DNA of 64,000 bases from Termitomyces sp. T153 (lineage: Eukaryota; Basidiomycota; Agaricomycetes; Agaricales; Lyophyllaceae): NCBI GenBank assembly GCA_018296165.2, contig JACKQL020000055.1:62001-126000 (forward strand), given 5' to 3'. The position numbers and the translations under genes were made by a program. Below, in pieces: positions 1 through 11,832 of the stretch. Under the pieces are notes generated by a model. That model made no database searches and was not told where the DNA came from. It worked only from the letters and a program-made list of their open reading frames with translations. Every line of letters begins with the position of its first letter. Positions within the stretch are counted from its first letter, which is position 1.

Positions 1-716
1 CTGAACCTTGAGGGGGCGGGCTCGAAATGCGCGATTTGTGCTCGAGGATGAGAAACGAGATAATCGCAACATCCTGGATTTCGATTGCTTCAGGACGCAA
101 AGTGAGGTGGGCGACCTGGGTGATTGTGGTACCATTGTTGATGACTGCCTGTGAAGCGGTGAACCATGCGATTGACGAGTCTGGAGACGATGATGAAGTG
201 TGAAGCTAGTGAAAAGGTCAATTATACAGTGAGACAGGGTGAGGCGTAGAGCACTACCGATAGTTTACCATCTGCTGTGGAACGCCATATATACGTCTTT
301 CCATCCACTTCGAACGTAACAGGACTGTAGGGAGACATTATTCTGGCATATAGTGACGCTACACAGGTGAAGACGTACAATAACGTAAGTGTCGAGAACT
401 TGAGCCAACTCCGGAGACGCTGTCTTTCCTGACCAGCAAATGTGATCTTGTCAGGCAATATACCGCGCGTCTCCGATACCGCGAGGGGTACAGATTCTCC
501 GTATCTTGATATTTTCGTTCGAGAGTACCCCATGTCGCTGTCAACAGAGTAATATGGCCCATATCCACGCAATGAGATCGTTGTCCGCCGCATGTCGTCT
601 CGGGAGAATGTAAAGACCGCATTCGCGTCCACGCGGCCCCCTTCCACGAGAGTTTCTTCAGAGTTCATGTTCGAAAGAAGAGGAGGACGAAAGTCGTTAG
701 AACGAAGCAGGGACAT
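1..716 (-). CDS. DUF6593-like protein, 3' end beyond the window
   Basis: Two exons are read: 236..716 (ATG at 716) and <1..180, with a 55-nt GT-AG intron at 181..235 (phase 1). The stop codon lies outside the window. The conceptual protein has the pattern I know from the fungal DUF6593 family: a beta-rich start (FTFSRDDMRRTTISL), a central DKITFAGQ, then DGKTYIWR, and a C-terminal LRPEAIEIQDVAIISFLILE that normally closes the domain. No signal peptide or catalytic motif is visible. The function of the family is not established. The stretch between SWLK and SPYSP (about residues 105-125) is more hydrophobic than expected and could hide a 36-nt intron that stays in frame; I kept it as exon because 36 nt is short for this genome. 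Family assignment is from remembered domain pattern, not a search. Confidence 0.65.
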
Positions 717-2305
717 GGTCCAAGTTCTTGTAATTGTGCCAAGTCATAATAAGCATCACGTGGCGACAATATATAACCTTCGAAAGGCAAGAACAGCTGC
801 AGCTTGGCCTGGCCCAGAACGAACAGCCCTGATGGAGACCCTGAGTCTTCGTTGAATGTTCTGCGAGGCAAATTGAAAGCCGGGGTGCACCGAGTAAGGT
901 AAAGAGGTGCGTGGGGCAAGAATGTCAATTAAAGTTTCTCACCTGCCAATGCCAACGACTACTACTCGAATCCCAACGCATCGAACCATTATATGGTTTT
1001 TTTTGAGTGCTCGTTTCAACACCCTTCCACTCCGTTCTCGACTTCAATGTTTTGACACCATTGGTGATTGTAAGAGAAAGGCGATCTATCTTCGCACTTG
1101 CCAGCATAGTTTGCCCTCACGGCAGTTTACGGCATTCTACATACGAGGACCTGAAGGCCTGAAGTACAAGTTACGGTTGGATCAATGACGTGAATTGGAG
1201 ATTCTGTTTTAAATCTTTTTCAAATCAAGGTCGTCGTACTTATGACGAAGAACTGATTAGGTAAAAGCTTAAGACGACATGCCGTGACCGACCATTTGCA
1301 ATTGGCGATTGCAATTGATTGCGACGGAAACTGGGCAGCTGCCATGTACGCAGCCCGAATCGAACCAGATTGCAGCAGCGTGATCTTGACGAGCGAACAT
1401 CCTACCCAGGCGTGCTTCGAGGTTGAAAGCGAGGCAGCTCATCAAAATTTTCGTTCCAAAATAGCTTATGTCAAGAACTTTATTTCTTCAACACCAAACT
1501 TTCTGGAACATTCTCACTTCCGAATGTGTGAAAGCGACAGTACAAACAATCTGCTTTTGAGTAGTTACACCCATCAGGATCTTTTCACGACGCGTCGCCC
1601 AACGCGGGCACAATATTGGTTATTTGTTACTATTTGTTAGCAAACGGGCTTTTGCGACCGAGTTTTACTTGAAACCTAAGATTATTCCTGCGAACGCGAA
1701 ACCCTTCTACTCCTTTTCTAAATGTGTTATTACGAATGTTCTATCCTCTCCTATGACGAAATGCTTTTAAGGAGCCGCCGCCCGAACTCAAATTTCAAAT
1801 GCGAAATCAGAAATTTCTGCCATCCGGGAAGAGGATGGGTCTCAACTGCTTCACTCGAAGCGCAAAACATCCTTCGATCATGTTCTTTTCTTCCACCCCA
1901 TCAGAATCTTACAGACATAGGTATAAGACCGATTATCCTGACTGAGTTTTTCCTATATTGGGTCTGGAAAAGAGCTTTTGGTTCTCTGCCAATAAGCTAA
2001 AGAGTCATTCAGGACTTTGTTAATTTTGTTCTTCGGTGAGAGACATGTCTTCAAAACGAGGGACTAAAATTGCTGAGTTGTGAGATGTGCTTCATTGTGT
2101 CAGCGGGAAGTCTCGCAAACTCCTTATACGTCTCCACAATACACGCGATCTCGAGAATCGCTTCGGGCATTGAGTTCCATCAATATTATTTTTGTTCCTT
2201 CTCCAACCCCTCTTCGACCATGCATAAATGCAAAGGCAAAAATCATCATTCCTCTTTGTCTCAACGCCAATCACGACCATTGTCTACTCATTAGCCTCAA
2301 CTCAG
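717..2305. other. Intergenic, no supported gene
   Basis: About 1.6 kb between divergently transcribed genes, presumably with both promoters. Open frames (for example 1284..1640 plus) have no recognisable domain, no splice-supported extension and unremarkable composition. Confidence 0.6.
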
Positions 2306-3360
2306 ATGAAGTCTGCTATTCTTGCCGCTGTTCTGGGCGCCCTCGTCGTCAGGGCCTCACCTCTTGAGGCGCGTTCTATTGCTGGTATGCTGTTTACCAT
2401 CATCTGAAGATCATTCTCCTGTTGACGTGATTCGTGTCGTAGATCTCAACACTCTCAACTTTGCACTCACGCTTGAGCATGTTGAGGTCGCATTCTACAG
2501 CATGGGCCTCCGTAACTACACCGAACAAGACTTCCGTCGTGCTGGGTTCCCCGCCGGCACTCGTAATCAGTTCGTGGAGATTCTCGAAAATGAGTCTGCG
2601 CACGTCGCATTTCTTGAGCGTCTTCTTGGTACGAGGGCCGTCAGCCCATGCACCTACCAATTGTAGATTTCTTATTCGTAAGCTTTATCATCTAACTAAT
2701 CAGTACATCCTTCGCAGCCCGGTAGACAGCCCCAAGGCGTTTGCTGCTCTGAGCCAAGTCATTGAGAATGTCGGCACCGGTGCGTATACTGGTGCTATCA
2801 GCACATTGTCCCAACAGTACATCACCGGGTCGGCCAGCATCCTCGGCACGGAGGCTCGCCAGGCGAGTCTCGTCGCTTCGTACGTCAATGGTGTCGAAGG
2901 TTGGGGCAATCCTTTCAACGTAAGCCTGAATTACTCTCTCTCTGCACAATGATTCTAACTCTCTTTCGACTACATACAGATCCCTCTCACTAAGAACCAG
3001 GCATTCACTCTTGCTGCTCCTTTTATCGTGAGCTGCCCGAGGTCCAATCCTCCCCTTCCTGGCGTGCACGCCAACCCTCCACTGACCTTCCCATCCAACG
3101 CGAACCCTGGCGAGACTGTCTCGGTTTATTTCAATTCCAACATCGATAGGAGACTCTTCGCCGTTTTCCTCTTCGGCCTCGAACAGATCGTCGTCCCCAT
3201 CAATAACGGTAGAGTCACGATTCCCCAAGGCTTGGCTGGCCAGGTGTACTGCCTCATCAGCACCAGCTCCAATGGCGTCACAGATGGAACTACTGTTGCC
3301 GGACCCGCTGTCCTTCAGTTCCAACATACCCTCACTGGCCAATACATTGAAAATCGTTAA
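2306..3360 (+). CDS. Secreted ferritin-like (Rds1-type) protein
   Basis: Four exons: 2306..2384, 2443..2662, 2718..2919, 2980..3360, giving 293 aa. Introns are 58, 55 and 60 nt with GT-AG ends, and all phases agree. The first 20 or so residues (MKSAILAAVLGALVVRAS) are a signal peptide. Exon 2 encodes the ferritin-like core (Pfam Ferritin_2 type): LNFALTLEHVEVAFY, then DFRRAGF, and NESAHVAFLERLLG, with Glu/His residues spaced like helix-bundle metal ligands. Exon 3 adds a CTYQF.VDSPKAF turn, VIENVGTGAY and ILGTEARQASLV, the second half of the helix bundle. The C-terminal ~125 aa is a beta-rich tail (TFPSNANPGETVSVYF). Fungal relatives are stress- or nutrient-regulated extracellular proteins such as Rds1. 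Metal binding is inferred from family, not shown. ATG chosen because it opens the signal peptide 65 codons before the next in-frame Met candidates. Confidence 0.9.
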
Positions 3361-3662
3361 GGATCGACTGACTATCTTTTTTCGACTTTTTCGGTCGTAG
3401 ATGTACCTGTATGTTAGCATCAGAGTATTACATTCCTTTACACTACACATGTACACGGACAATTTCGCACCTGCAATCTACATACACTCCTTTGCATTGA
3501 TTTAGAGGCCAATTCGAAATCCGCGCCATCATATCTCCGCATGATTTATTTTTGACGTCATCGGCATCCGGGTATCATATCTTTTGTCACTTTCGTTCAC
3601 GTTCAACAAGTACTCGCTTGTCTTTCCCACTGACTACAATCATCTCAAAGCGATTCTCCAGC
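3361..3662. other. Intergenic between ferritin-like gene and glyoxalase I
   Basis: About 300 bp of 3' flank and promoter between two genes on the same strand. No coding signal seen; no AATAAA is obvious directly after 3360. Confidence 0.6.
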
Positions 3663-4450
3663 ATGCCTCGTACAGCAGAAACTGCAAGCTTTAAAGTAAA
3701 ACCAAGAGATAGTCATCTTACTCCATCAAACTTACTGTCGTCCTACTTTGCATTGATTTAGTTCAATCACACCATGATCCGTGTCAAGGATCCCAAGGTT
3801 TCTTTGGCATTTTATCAAGACGTAAGTGTTTAATATAGTATTCTTTGACCTGAGAACTTGACACACGTAGATCTTGGGAATGGACCTTCTCTCTGGTTAG
3901 CGCTATCCCCATCAATATCGATGAGGCGTTGAATACTGATCACAAATCTAATCTATTGGTCACTAGAAAAACATTTCTCTGACTTCAGCCTTTATTTCCT
4001 TGCCTTCAGCCACGGTGCTGAACTGACAAAGGAGGAAAAGGAAAAGTCCCGTTTTGCTCGCGAAGGTGATCACTCAGGGTTACTGAATAACTAGTGGGAT
4101 GTCACTTATCCTTTCGTTCAATTTTTTAGGTGTTCTTGAGCTTACTCATAACCACGGCACGGAATCAGATCCCAATTTCCAGGGCTATGCGAGTGGGAAT
4201 ACTGAACCCGGAAAAGGCTTTGGACACATTGCTATCACAGTTGATGATGTCGATAAAGCATGTGAGCGATTCGAGAGTCTTGGGGTCACCTTCAAGAAAA
4301 GACCTAGCGATGGGAAGATGAGACATATTGCATTCATCCTTGATCCTGATGGGTGAGTATCCACACCATGCCTCCGAGCTGAGGATCCTGATTGGTATGC
4401 ATATGATAAGCTACTGGATTGAAGTCGTTCCTGGAGTGCTCCAATTGTGA
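3663..4450 (+). CDS. GLO1: Lactoylglutathione lyase (glyoxalase I), single domain
   Basis: Six exons: 3663..3695, 3762..3821, 3871..3895, 3967..4065, 4130..4352, 4411..4450, giving 159 aa; introns are 49-71 nt and every phase closes. Glyoxalase I isomerises the hemithioacetal of methylglyoxal and glutathione to S-lactoylglutathione in the cytosol. The four metal ligands expected for the family are present: His14 ([10 protein letters not shown]), Glu76 (LELTHNHG), His105 (GFGHIAI) and Glu151 (YWIEVV). The bacterial/fungal His replaces the human Gln at the first site. The family blocks SLYFLAF, HNHGTE and DPDGYWIE are all visible. At 159 aa it is one domain, unlike the two-domain yeast enzymes, and it stops soon after the last ligand (VPGVLQL), so it is a slightly short but complete form. 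Exon 3 is only 25 nt. Confidence 0.95.
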
Positions 4451-5149
4451 AAGGCTTATTGAATCAAATCAGTTCCAAGTCAGTATTTGTTTTTCGAGTG
4501 TCTAGACGGCGAGTCTACCGACGCTCCTTCTTACTTTTCAATGTTCAATATACGAACATACGTTGAGTCAAACTTGAGGTTACAAACATGTTTAAAACCT
4601 TTCACAGCGTTTTGATAAACTTTTGTCAAGCACAAGTTGCTAAATTTATGTGCTACTTTCGTCAAAATGTGTTGTATGATTGTTGCTACACTTCAGCGAG
4701 ATCTTAGGAGCAATAAGGAGTTTGAAGATAGGCATACTTGATTTTGTTTATCGTACAGATTCAATCTTCTCTTTCTTGACTCGGCTGGATACAGCAGGCT
4801 CCAGAAACCATGTTAACAGCGAGGCAATGCATTGCTGAGACAATGAGTGTGTATGGACAAGTTTGCCTGCTTTGGAAATGATCTAATCACTTAGATAAGA
4901 TTATGACTGTCCGACTGAACAACATCGCTGAATGATTCTCATTAGCGGCTACTCATTTGCCCGAAACACTCAACTCCACTTCAATCCGAACCTGACAAAT
5001 CACGATGCTGTTGCACCCTCATTCATAATCGGAAAATATGTGAAACTTGTCGTCGCATGATTCCGAAACCATTGCTACATTGTCTGTCCCTTCATGCCCG
5101 ATTATCTTCACAAACCTTCAACTAACATTGAAATTGATACACTAATTCC
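4451..5149. other. Intergenic, no supported gene
   Basis: About 700 bp, AT-rich, between glyoxalase I and the F-box gene. I see no RNA gene, repeat or convincing ORF. Confidence 0.6.
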
Positions 5150-6487
5150 ATGTCAACATCTTCCTCCGTATTTCCGCCAGAAATCTTCGCACTTATCATC
5201 TGCCAACTTTCCCTATCTAGTCGAAAACACCTCTGCGCAACCAGCCTTGTGTCTCGATGCTTCCGCGACCTCAGCCAAGCGATCCTGTACGAGAAAATCA
5301 AATTCAGAACGACATCCCTGAATTCTGACAACAAACCTCATGCCTCTCGGGGCTGGTCGTTCCATGTTCTGCTCAACCAGAACCCCAACCTCGGACATCA
5401 CGTCCAGACTCTCCACCTAGACACCTGCATAGGATTTTGTCATGGCGACCACGAGTGGGTCCTCACAATTCCACTTCTGCTCCCAAACCTCCGGACACTG
5501 AGGTTGACTGGAATTTCTTCGCCATGTGCGGCGATGGTCATGGCCCTCGAGCGCTTCTTGAAACTTCCATCACTGGAGATGGTCTCGTTCTGGACCACAC
5601 ACATGTTTCCTGCCCACTTTCTTGCCTTGTGTATCGGTGTTAGACAGCTGGAGATATGCGGTGTGCCTTTTGGAACCAGACCTGAAGAACAGGGGCTACT
5701 TTTGAGGGTCATGTCTGACAGGGATTCAAGTCGTAAAACCTTTACCAGTCCAAGTAACGACTCAGGAGAAGTTCCCCGGCTAGAGTCACTCATATTACCG
5801 GTTGCCGAGGTTAATGCGCCACAGTTGATTGGCCAGTGGCCCGCCTTTCAGCTCTCTAGGCTTACGGTTTTTGCCACTTCAGCCCGTGGAAACAAGGCAA
5901 TGCCTTTTATACAGAACATCCTCGATCTGTCTGCAATGACACTTCAGGAAGTTGATATCACCCTTCCGAACGTTGCCTTAGGCACAGGTAAAATCATTGC
6001 TCAATCACAGTCCACAGTCTTGATCAACGTATTGTCTACAGAAGGCGATCCACCATTGACCTTGGCCCGGTTAGAAGTTCTTGAGTGTTTGACGCTCGGA
6101 ACTCACACCGTGTCAGGTTCCTCAGGCTTGCTCTTGAACCCAAACACATGTGAAATTCTCGATACCCTGCCGAAGATCAGTCGGCTACAAACAGTCACCT
6201 TAGACCTCAGCATGATAGGGAGTCAGTTGGAGATCATACCTGTAACAATCAATACGGATGATTGGCAACGCGCGGATGACATCCTCAGCCAGCTGGAAAA
6301 TCATCTTGGAAGGGAGCAGCACGTCGTCGTTGTCCTAGCTAAATCACTGGGTACAAAGGATCTGGAATGTCTCTGGGAAGAACAAATCGGCTATTTGCTA
6401 TGGAAACTCGGGAAATCGGGTCGACTGATAACTGTTCCGAGACGGAAGGGTCCTAGAGCAAATTGTTTTGCAACGAAATACGTTTGA
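5150..6487 (+). CDS. F-box protein with leucine-rich region
   Basis: Intronless 445-aa ORF. Residues ~7-50 (FPPEIFALIICQLS followed by LVSRCFRDLSQAILYEKI) match the F-box-like pattern, the SKP1-binding helix bundle of SCF ubiquitin ligases. The rest carries irregular leucine-rich segments (NLRTLRLTGI, LPSLEMVSFW, VRQLEICGV, LESLILP), the usual substrate-recognition region in the large, fast-evolving Agaricomycete F-box families. No transmembrane segment is seen. Substrate unknown. Start chosen as the ATG immediately before the F-box; a purine-poor leader (CATGTCA) surrounds it. Confident for F-box class, not for any specific orthologue. Confidence 0.85.
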   Translation: MSTSSSVFPPEIFALIICQLSLSSRKHLCATSLVSRCFRDLSQAILYEKIKFRTTSLNSDNKPHASRGWSFHVLLNQNPNLGHHVQTLHLDTCIGFCHGDHEWVLTIPLLLPNLRTLRLTGISSPCAAMVMALERFLKLPSLEMVSFWTTHMFPAHFLALCIGVRQLEICGVPFGTRPEEQGLLLRVMSDRDSSRKTFTSPSNDSGEVPRLESLILPVAEVNAPQLIGQWPAFQLSRLTVFATSARGNKAMPFIQNILDLSAMTLQEVDITLPNVALGTGKIIAQSQSTVLINVLSTEGDPPLTLARLEVLECLTLGTHTVSGSSGLLLNPNTCEILDTLPKISRLQTVTLDLSMIGSQLEIIPVTINTDDWQRADDILSQLENHLGREQHVVVVLAKSLGTKDLECLWEEQIGYLLWKLGKSGRLITVPRRKGPRANCFATKYV

Positions 6488-7391
6488 AACGACTGTTTTG
6501 CTATCTTCTGGTGACCGCTAAAAACATAATGAACAAATCTGGAGGAAAAAATACAGTATCCTACTAAGCTCTAACGGCGGCAAGATTCTAGTATCTATTG
6601 ACCATTATGACATTGGCCACACTGTTAGAGCAAAGAAGTAGTATACACAATGAGTATTAGATGAGAGCTCCTGTGTATAATGGATGCTCAAATTCAAACC
6701 TTCAAAGGATATCAGACCAGTTCTCTGACCGTTTATTGTAGCCGAAGAGTTTGTTAGTATTTCAACTGTCCTGACCTGGATCACGTATCTTCGCAGGTAA
6801 CAAGTTCCTGTCAAGCATCAGTAACGTTCGAAGCATGACTACGAACTCTACGGAGGGGGTTTATCTGATCTTCTCATGTTCACAATCTGCTGGTGATGAT
6901 TTCAGGCCTCGGGAGATAACTGTTGCACGCAGATAGATAATGTGGATTCGTTCTATATATATAGCGAATGTTAGTTGTGAAAGTTAACATTTGATCAACG
7001 GGTCATTTCCACTGTCCAGGGCTATGTGTGAATCCGCCGCATTATCACAAAATAGGATCTATTGACGCAAACGGCTGGCAGTTCTTGGGTTCCCTTTTGT
7101 GACAACCAGCAACCATCAGTCAATTTCGATACCAGTGGCCGAAGTATTAACTGAGAGTGTTCCGTTAAACGCAGGTTGCCAGACGAAGCATTAAGTAATA
7201 CTTAATTTGTGCTCCTTCGAAAAAATGAAGTGGAGAGAACTAACAAAATATGTCCATAGACGATTTTTAATGGCAGTAGATAGAATTAATACAATGTAAG
7301 TAGAATGTCGTAAGTATCATACACGCTAGATATCCGACAACCAGTATCCCTGAGATGATCTAAGGTCCATCCAGAAGCTCGATGTTCAATT
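6488..7391. other. Intergenic between convergent genes
   Basis: About 900 bp between the F-box gene (+) and the EF-hand/ZZ gene (-), which converge here. AT-rich, with a short TATATATATAG run near 6956-6966. No supported gene. Confidence 0.6.
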
Positions 7392-10300
7392 TCAATGCAC
7401 CGACGGACTCTTCACGTATTCCCTGACAACCTGCCCATAGACAGCCGGCAGGGCTGCTGTCTGCGCTGCTATCTGCCTAAGGACTACTTCAAGTCCCTGT
7501 AGTCTTGTTTCAATGCGGCTCTCAAGCCCACTCAGGCGTGAATCCACCTGGGCTTCCAGAGCTGCAAAACGTTCGTTCTCTCGCGCTTCCAGAGCTGCAA
7601 ATTGCTCTGCGACTGTTTGCTCTAATACATCCAGCCGGTTTTCCAATGCGAGATATCGCTCGCTGTGCGAGTTCTCAGCAACGGGAAGTGCGATGTCACG
7701 AATGCGCACGAGAGCATGGGTATGCAGGTGTCCATTTCTCGTGTTGCGACCGATAACACGGTTACTATCGCAGTCAGGGCAGATAAAGGTTCCAGTTGCT
7801 ACAGGCACGGAAACCGTAAGGTAAGAACATTCCAGAAGAGGTGAGAACGTACTGCAAATTACACACACCCAGCAGGGCAGAAGGATATCCCGTTCACAGT
7901 AGGTACACCGCGGACGGGAACTAGCAGAGTACTCGTCTGCGTTCCGTTTTGTAATCCCCGCTGGTTCGAGCGTAGCAAAAAGAGTCTTGGTTTTTTCAAA
8001 AGCGGCGCGCGCAGCCTCCACGACCTTCACAATATGATAATCGTGCAGGGTCTGTTGCACCTTGACGACAGCATGACTCGTGTCATGCGTGAAGCCACGT
8101 TTCACGGGTGTCTTATCAATGCACGACATACACAGGTCGATATTGTCGGAGAGATCATCGGACATACACTGGATGCATAGAATACGAGATTTAGTGATCT
8201 GGCGACCACAGCCATCACAACCCCAGGTGCTATGAGATATAATTTCAGTATCTTTTGAAGCCTCAAACATCACACTCGAGATAGTACGTACGGATGCCAT
8301 GGGAGCTTTTGTATCTCGAAATCAGATAATGCTTGGTAAAAACGTGCCTCCGAAGGATCGAGCTCTTGACGGAGATACTCTAGTTCCCCCCTTTCTACTT
8401 GCGTCAAAGGTACTTGAGGCGTTAAACCCATCTGAACGATGAGATCACGCGTGGTTAGTTCCACGTATCTTTTGCGCTCTCTGAATCTTTCTTCGAAGAA
8501 ACGACGGGACCATAAAGCCGCTTGAGCTTGATGGAGGGCCGCAGAACACACAAATGACCAACGCGAGCGTACAGGGTCTTCCGCAAACTGCTGCGGGGTA
8601 TATCTGTACCGAAGAAGATTAGGCGGCGTCCGCTGAAGTGTGAAGGATTCTCCGTGCTCGTCTTGACCTCCCCTTTTTCCAGCAGTTTTCCACCGGGCGA
8701 TGATGGTGTTGGAAGCCCTGTCAAGGCGGCCAGCGCACGTACGTGTTGTCCCTTCCTCCTCATCCTCCACGATGAAAGTGAAATCCAGATAGGTCTGGTA
8801 AGATTGGGCCAAACCTATAAACTCGAATGCGCCTGCGAAGTCCTCACCTTTGCCGGTGATCCTGGGCTGCGAGGCGAGGCGAATGGAGATACGAAGGATA
8901 CAGGACACCCAATTCCCTCCAAATTCGCGCCGATAATGGCCTGACCATGTTCCCTCGATTTGAGTAAACTCTATACTAGCGCCTTGAGTGGGCGTGTCAA
9001 ATTCATAGTAGTTGGTAACAGAATAGCCATCTTGGATCCCATATTTGACAATGTCCTGAGGTACGCCTCCTGCAAGGATTTTGGCATCATCCTCGAGTTC
9101 GACTAGGGTTGAGCTAGACTCTCCTTCTGGATTCGTCCACGTAGCAAAAGAATTGTCGGATGGAATTCTTTTGATGTCCCCATATGACAGTTGGAACTGA
9201 AGTGATATTAGGTTCATTGCAAACGGTTTTGCCGAGCACACAACGTACGATGCCAAATGCAAAGTTGCCCAGACGAGCTTGGACATCAAGGTGAGTCTGT
9301 TTGAATATTGCTAATACGGCGTTATTGCACATCGGTAGGAAGGGTTGCTGAAGCTTACCTTCGAGGCTCTCAATACGTTGATCAACTGCCAGCAAAATTG
9401 AAACTAGTGATTCGTTCAACGTAACAAATTCTTCTGTATCGAGAACGTGTTTACAAGCAAGCCTTATGACTTGTAGGTGCCGTCTTAGAAGAAGGTAAAT
9501 CAGAGGGAATACATACTGGAGTTCGTCAGCTTTGATTGGTGCGCGAGGAAGAAGAGTGGAATCTTACTCGTTCTATACGCCCTGCTCCAGTTATCAAAGC
9601 CACTGTCGCCGTTGTATCGAGCTCGTATGCCACATCGCTCAAATTCGCGTCCAAACGCTCCTCTTCATACCTCTGATAACTTTCGGTCATCTTGACCAGT
9701 TCCACGTCTGAAAGAATCTTCGGGTTCACGGATCGCGTCGACCGCAGAAGGAGCTCAATTCGCCAAAAGGATGGATGGAAGAGATACTCGTCGACTGCCT
9801 TTCGATTGGAAGGTAGGACGTGTTCTAAAGTTTGATATATGGTTCGAACGAGTTCATAGATGAGTTCTTTGTAGTGAGACATGCTGGCTTGCCACCCTAT
9901 GGTCAAACGCGAATGAACGTCGTCCACTCATAATGTGATGATGAGAAAAGAACATACCAACGGCCCAATAAGCAATCCAATGTGGTAAGCTGGAAGTCTC
10001 AAACCATCAGTTCACGTCCAGGCAACTGAGTTCACCACATACGTCCAGTTTTCAGGCCGTTCCGCAACGAAAGTATTCACTTCTTTGATGCTCACAAAAC
10101 CAGTCCCATCGTCATCCACTGCTTCAAGGATAGGCTGTACATACGCTGCATTGATGTAAGCCAATGCCCATCTGTCATCCAGACGCTTCTTGGACATGAC
10201 CAGAAAACTGCTACGAGTCGGCGTCTCCGGAGACGGAAGACCAGACACCTGGGACATTCGTGGTGAGTCCCCGGAGCTAAGCTGATCAGAATAATAGTCA

Positions 10301-11832
10301 TGGAGAGCGAGCACAAAATGTCGGGCCTTGACACTGCCTTTCCATCCCTGTCACACATTATTAGATCGTGCGAGGCATGTTCTGTGAAGAGATGTTTACG
10401 TACCATGTCTTTCCAAATCTTGGACAAATCCTGATGCAAAATTAACAAAGGGAACTCGTAACGGAAGATGTTTTTCTCACTGGATCCATTATTCTGTCGT
10501 GTGCTCCTGCCAATAGTGTGTTGAGGATATGGTCGGTCTCGTCTTGGACAAGGTCTGAGAGCTGTTTGCTCTGCATGTCGAGTTTCCTCTCGAAGACTAC
10601 CATGTTCCTACAGAACGTTTCTTCAATATCCTCCTGTAGCTCCTTCAGCAACCTCTTCTTCATATCCGGAAGTTCGTTTGTCCGCCTCCCAATCTCTCGA
10701 CCCGAAAACCTCGATAGTGAGTCCCCACTCCTCGTTATGAGCTCCTCCAAAAGGCTCTCGTCCAAGATACAGGCCTTCGCACCTCCGTGTGCCTCGAGGA
10801 ACTTCTGCAGATCGCGTTCGCGCGCCGTATCCAGCTTCCGGAAGAGAAGTAGCATGTCAAGCTTTTCATCGATATCTTGAAGTCGATCACCTTGGGTTTC
10901 TAACTTCCGGTTGGCCGAATCGACACCAAGGGAAATATGCACTTGCAAGGCGAGTTCGAGGGCATGACGGTGCTCTATGAATGTTGTTGCAAAGTCAGAG
11001 AGTCGGTTCTCCCATATGGTGGCTTTAATGGTTTTCACTAAGGGCAAAGCCGTCAGTGAAGAACTACGTTAGATATGAATGTCGAGACTCGCCTAGAAAT
11101 CCTTTTTTGAGGTAGACGTCGCATGCCGACCCACACTCTTTAATGTCTTTGGCGATAGTTTGCACTCGGTCTTCAATACGATCCGCGATGGACAGACCAT
11201 CGGGTCCTTTCGCATGGGAATCTGAGATGTGACGAAGCCTAACCGGATGTCAAAACCAATCTCAGACGGAAAAAGAATAATACGCACTCAAAAAACACCT
11301 TCATCAGATCTTGCATCTGCACCTTCACAGCAAGGACCTTCCGGTCGTTCTCGCGTCGTGTCAAGTCTAAAGTGACGACAAGAGCAAACGCGCCTACAGC
11401 AACTATAGTCCTGTTAGTTCCGGGCGAGTCTAATGAGAACTATAGCATTACGCACCCCCAATGAACGGATGCACATGCCCCAACGCTGTGAGGCCTTTGA
11501 TGATCGTGTTTGCAGAGTCAGTGAACCCATTTAATGAATCCTCTATGTTCCTAGTGTCTAGATTCACATCCGCGATGTTCCTCGAATTTGAGCCGATAAT
11601 GTCCTGATGAGCGTCGTAGAAGTCATTGACAAACTGGTACGCATCGGCGAGATGAGCAGTAGCCTCGACCCGCTCTGGATGAGATGCAATAATGCTTCAG
11701 AGACAAGATTCAGCAAACAAACACAAGACACGCACCGAGACCACCAGCGTCCTGGTGAAGTGGAAATTCGCCACTACCACCGTCCCGACTGGAATTGTAA
11801 GAAGATGATTGCTTGCCAAGCCATTGAGGCAT
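7392..11832 (-). CDS. EF-hand / coiled-coil / double ZZ-finger protein, 14 exons
   Basis: Exons (plus coordinates, transcription right to left): 11736..11832, 11456..11674, 11288..11402, 11093..11238, 10481..11037, 10404..10430, 10043..10347, 9958..9989, 9568..9896, 9359..9515, 9249..9310, 8292..9196, 7853..8229, 7392..7798. All phases close to give 1244 aa. Seen in order: an alpha-helical N-terminal domain; helices to ~residue 375 (GAHDRIMDP); an EF-hand with a canonical loop DDDGTGFVSIKE at ~465-476; a conserved helical block (HWIAYWAVG); a beta-rich middle region; two Cys-rich ZZ-like fingers (CDGCGRQI from ~985; CTYCERDI to CPDCDSN ~1085-1125); and a C-terminal coiled coil with repeated R-F-A-A-L-E-A heptads (~1150-1225). 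The intron at 11038..11092 has a GC donor (GCGAGT). I know similar EF-hand/ZZ proteins as a large Agaricomycete family without assigned function. Calcium and zinc binding are inferred from motifs. Exon 1 and its ATG are the least certain part. Confidence 0.85.

Noticed and set aside
84..104. Possible frameshift near the end of the DUF6593-like gene
   Set aside because: Rereading the bases (GCAAAGTG on the plus strand) shows the frame is continuous into the conserved C-terminus.
907..1188. Short plus-strand ORF upstream of the DUF6593-like gene
   Set aside because: Low-complexity Arg/Thr/Pro content, no conserved motif; lies in the gene's promoter region.
1284..1640. 118-aa open frame on the plus strand
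   Set aside because: No domain, no splice-supported extension, Cys/Ser/Thr-rich composition typical of chance ORFs in this AT/GC range.
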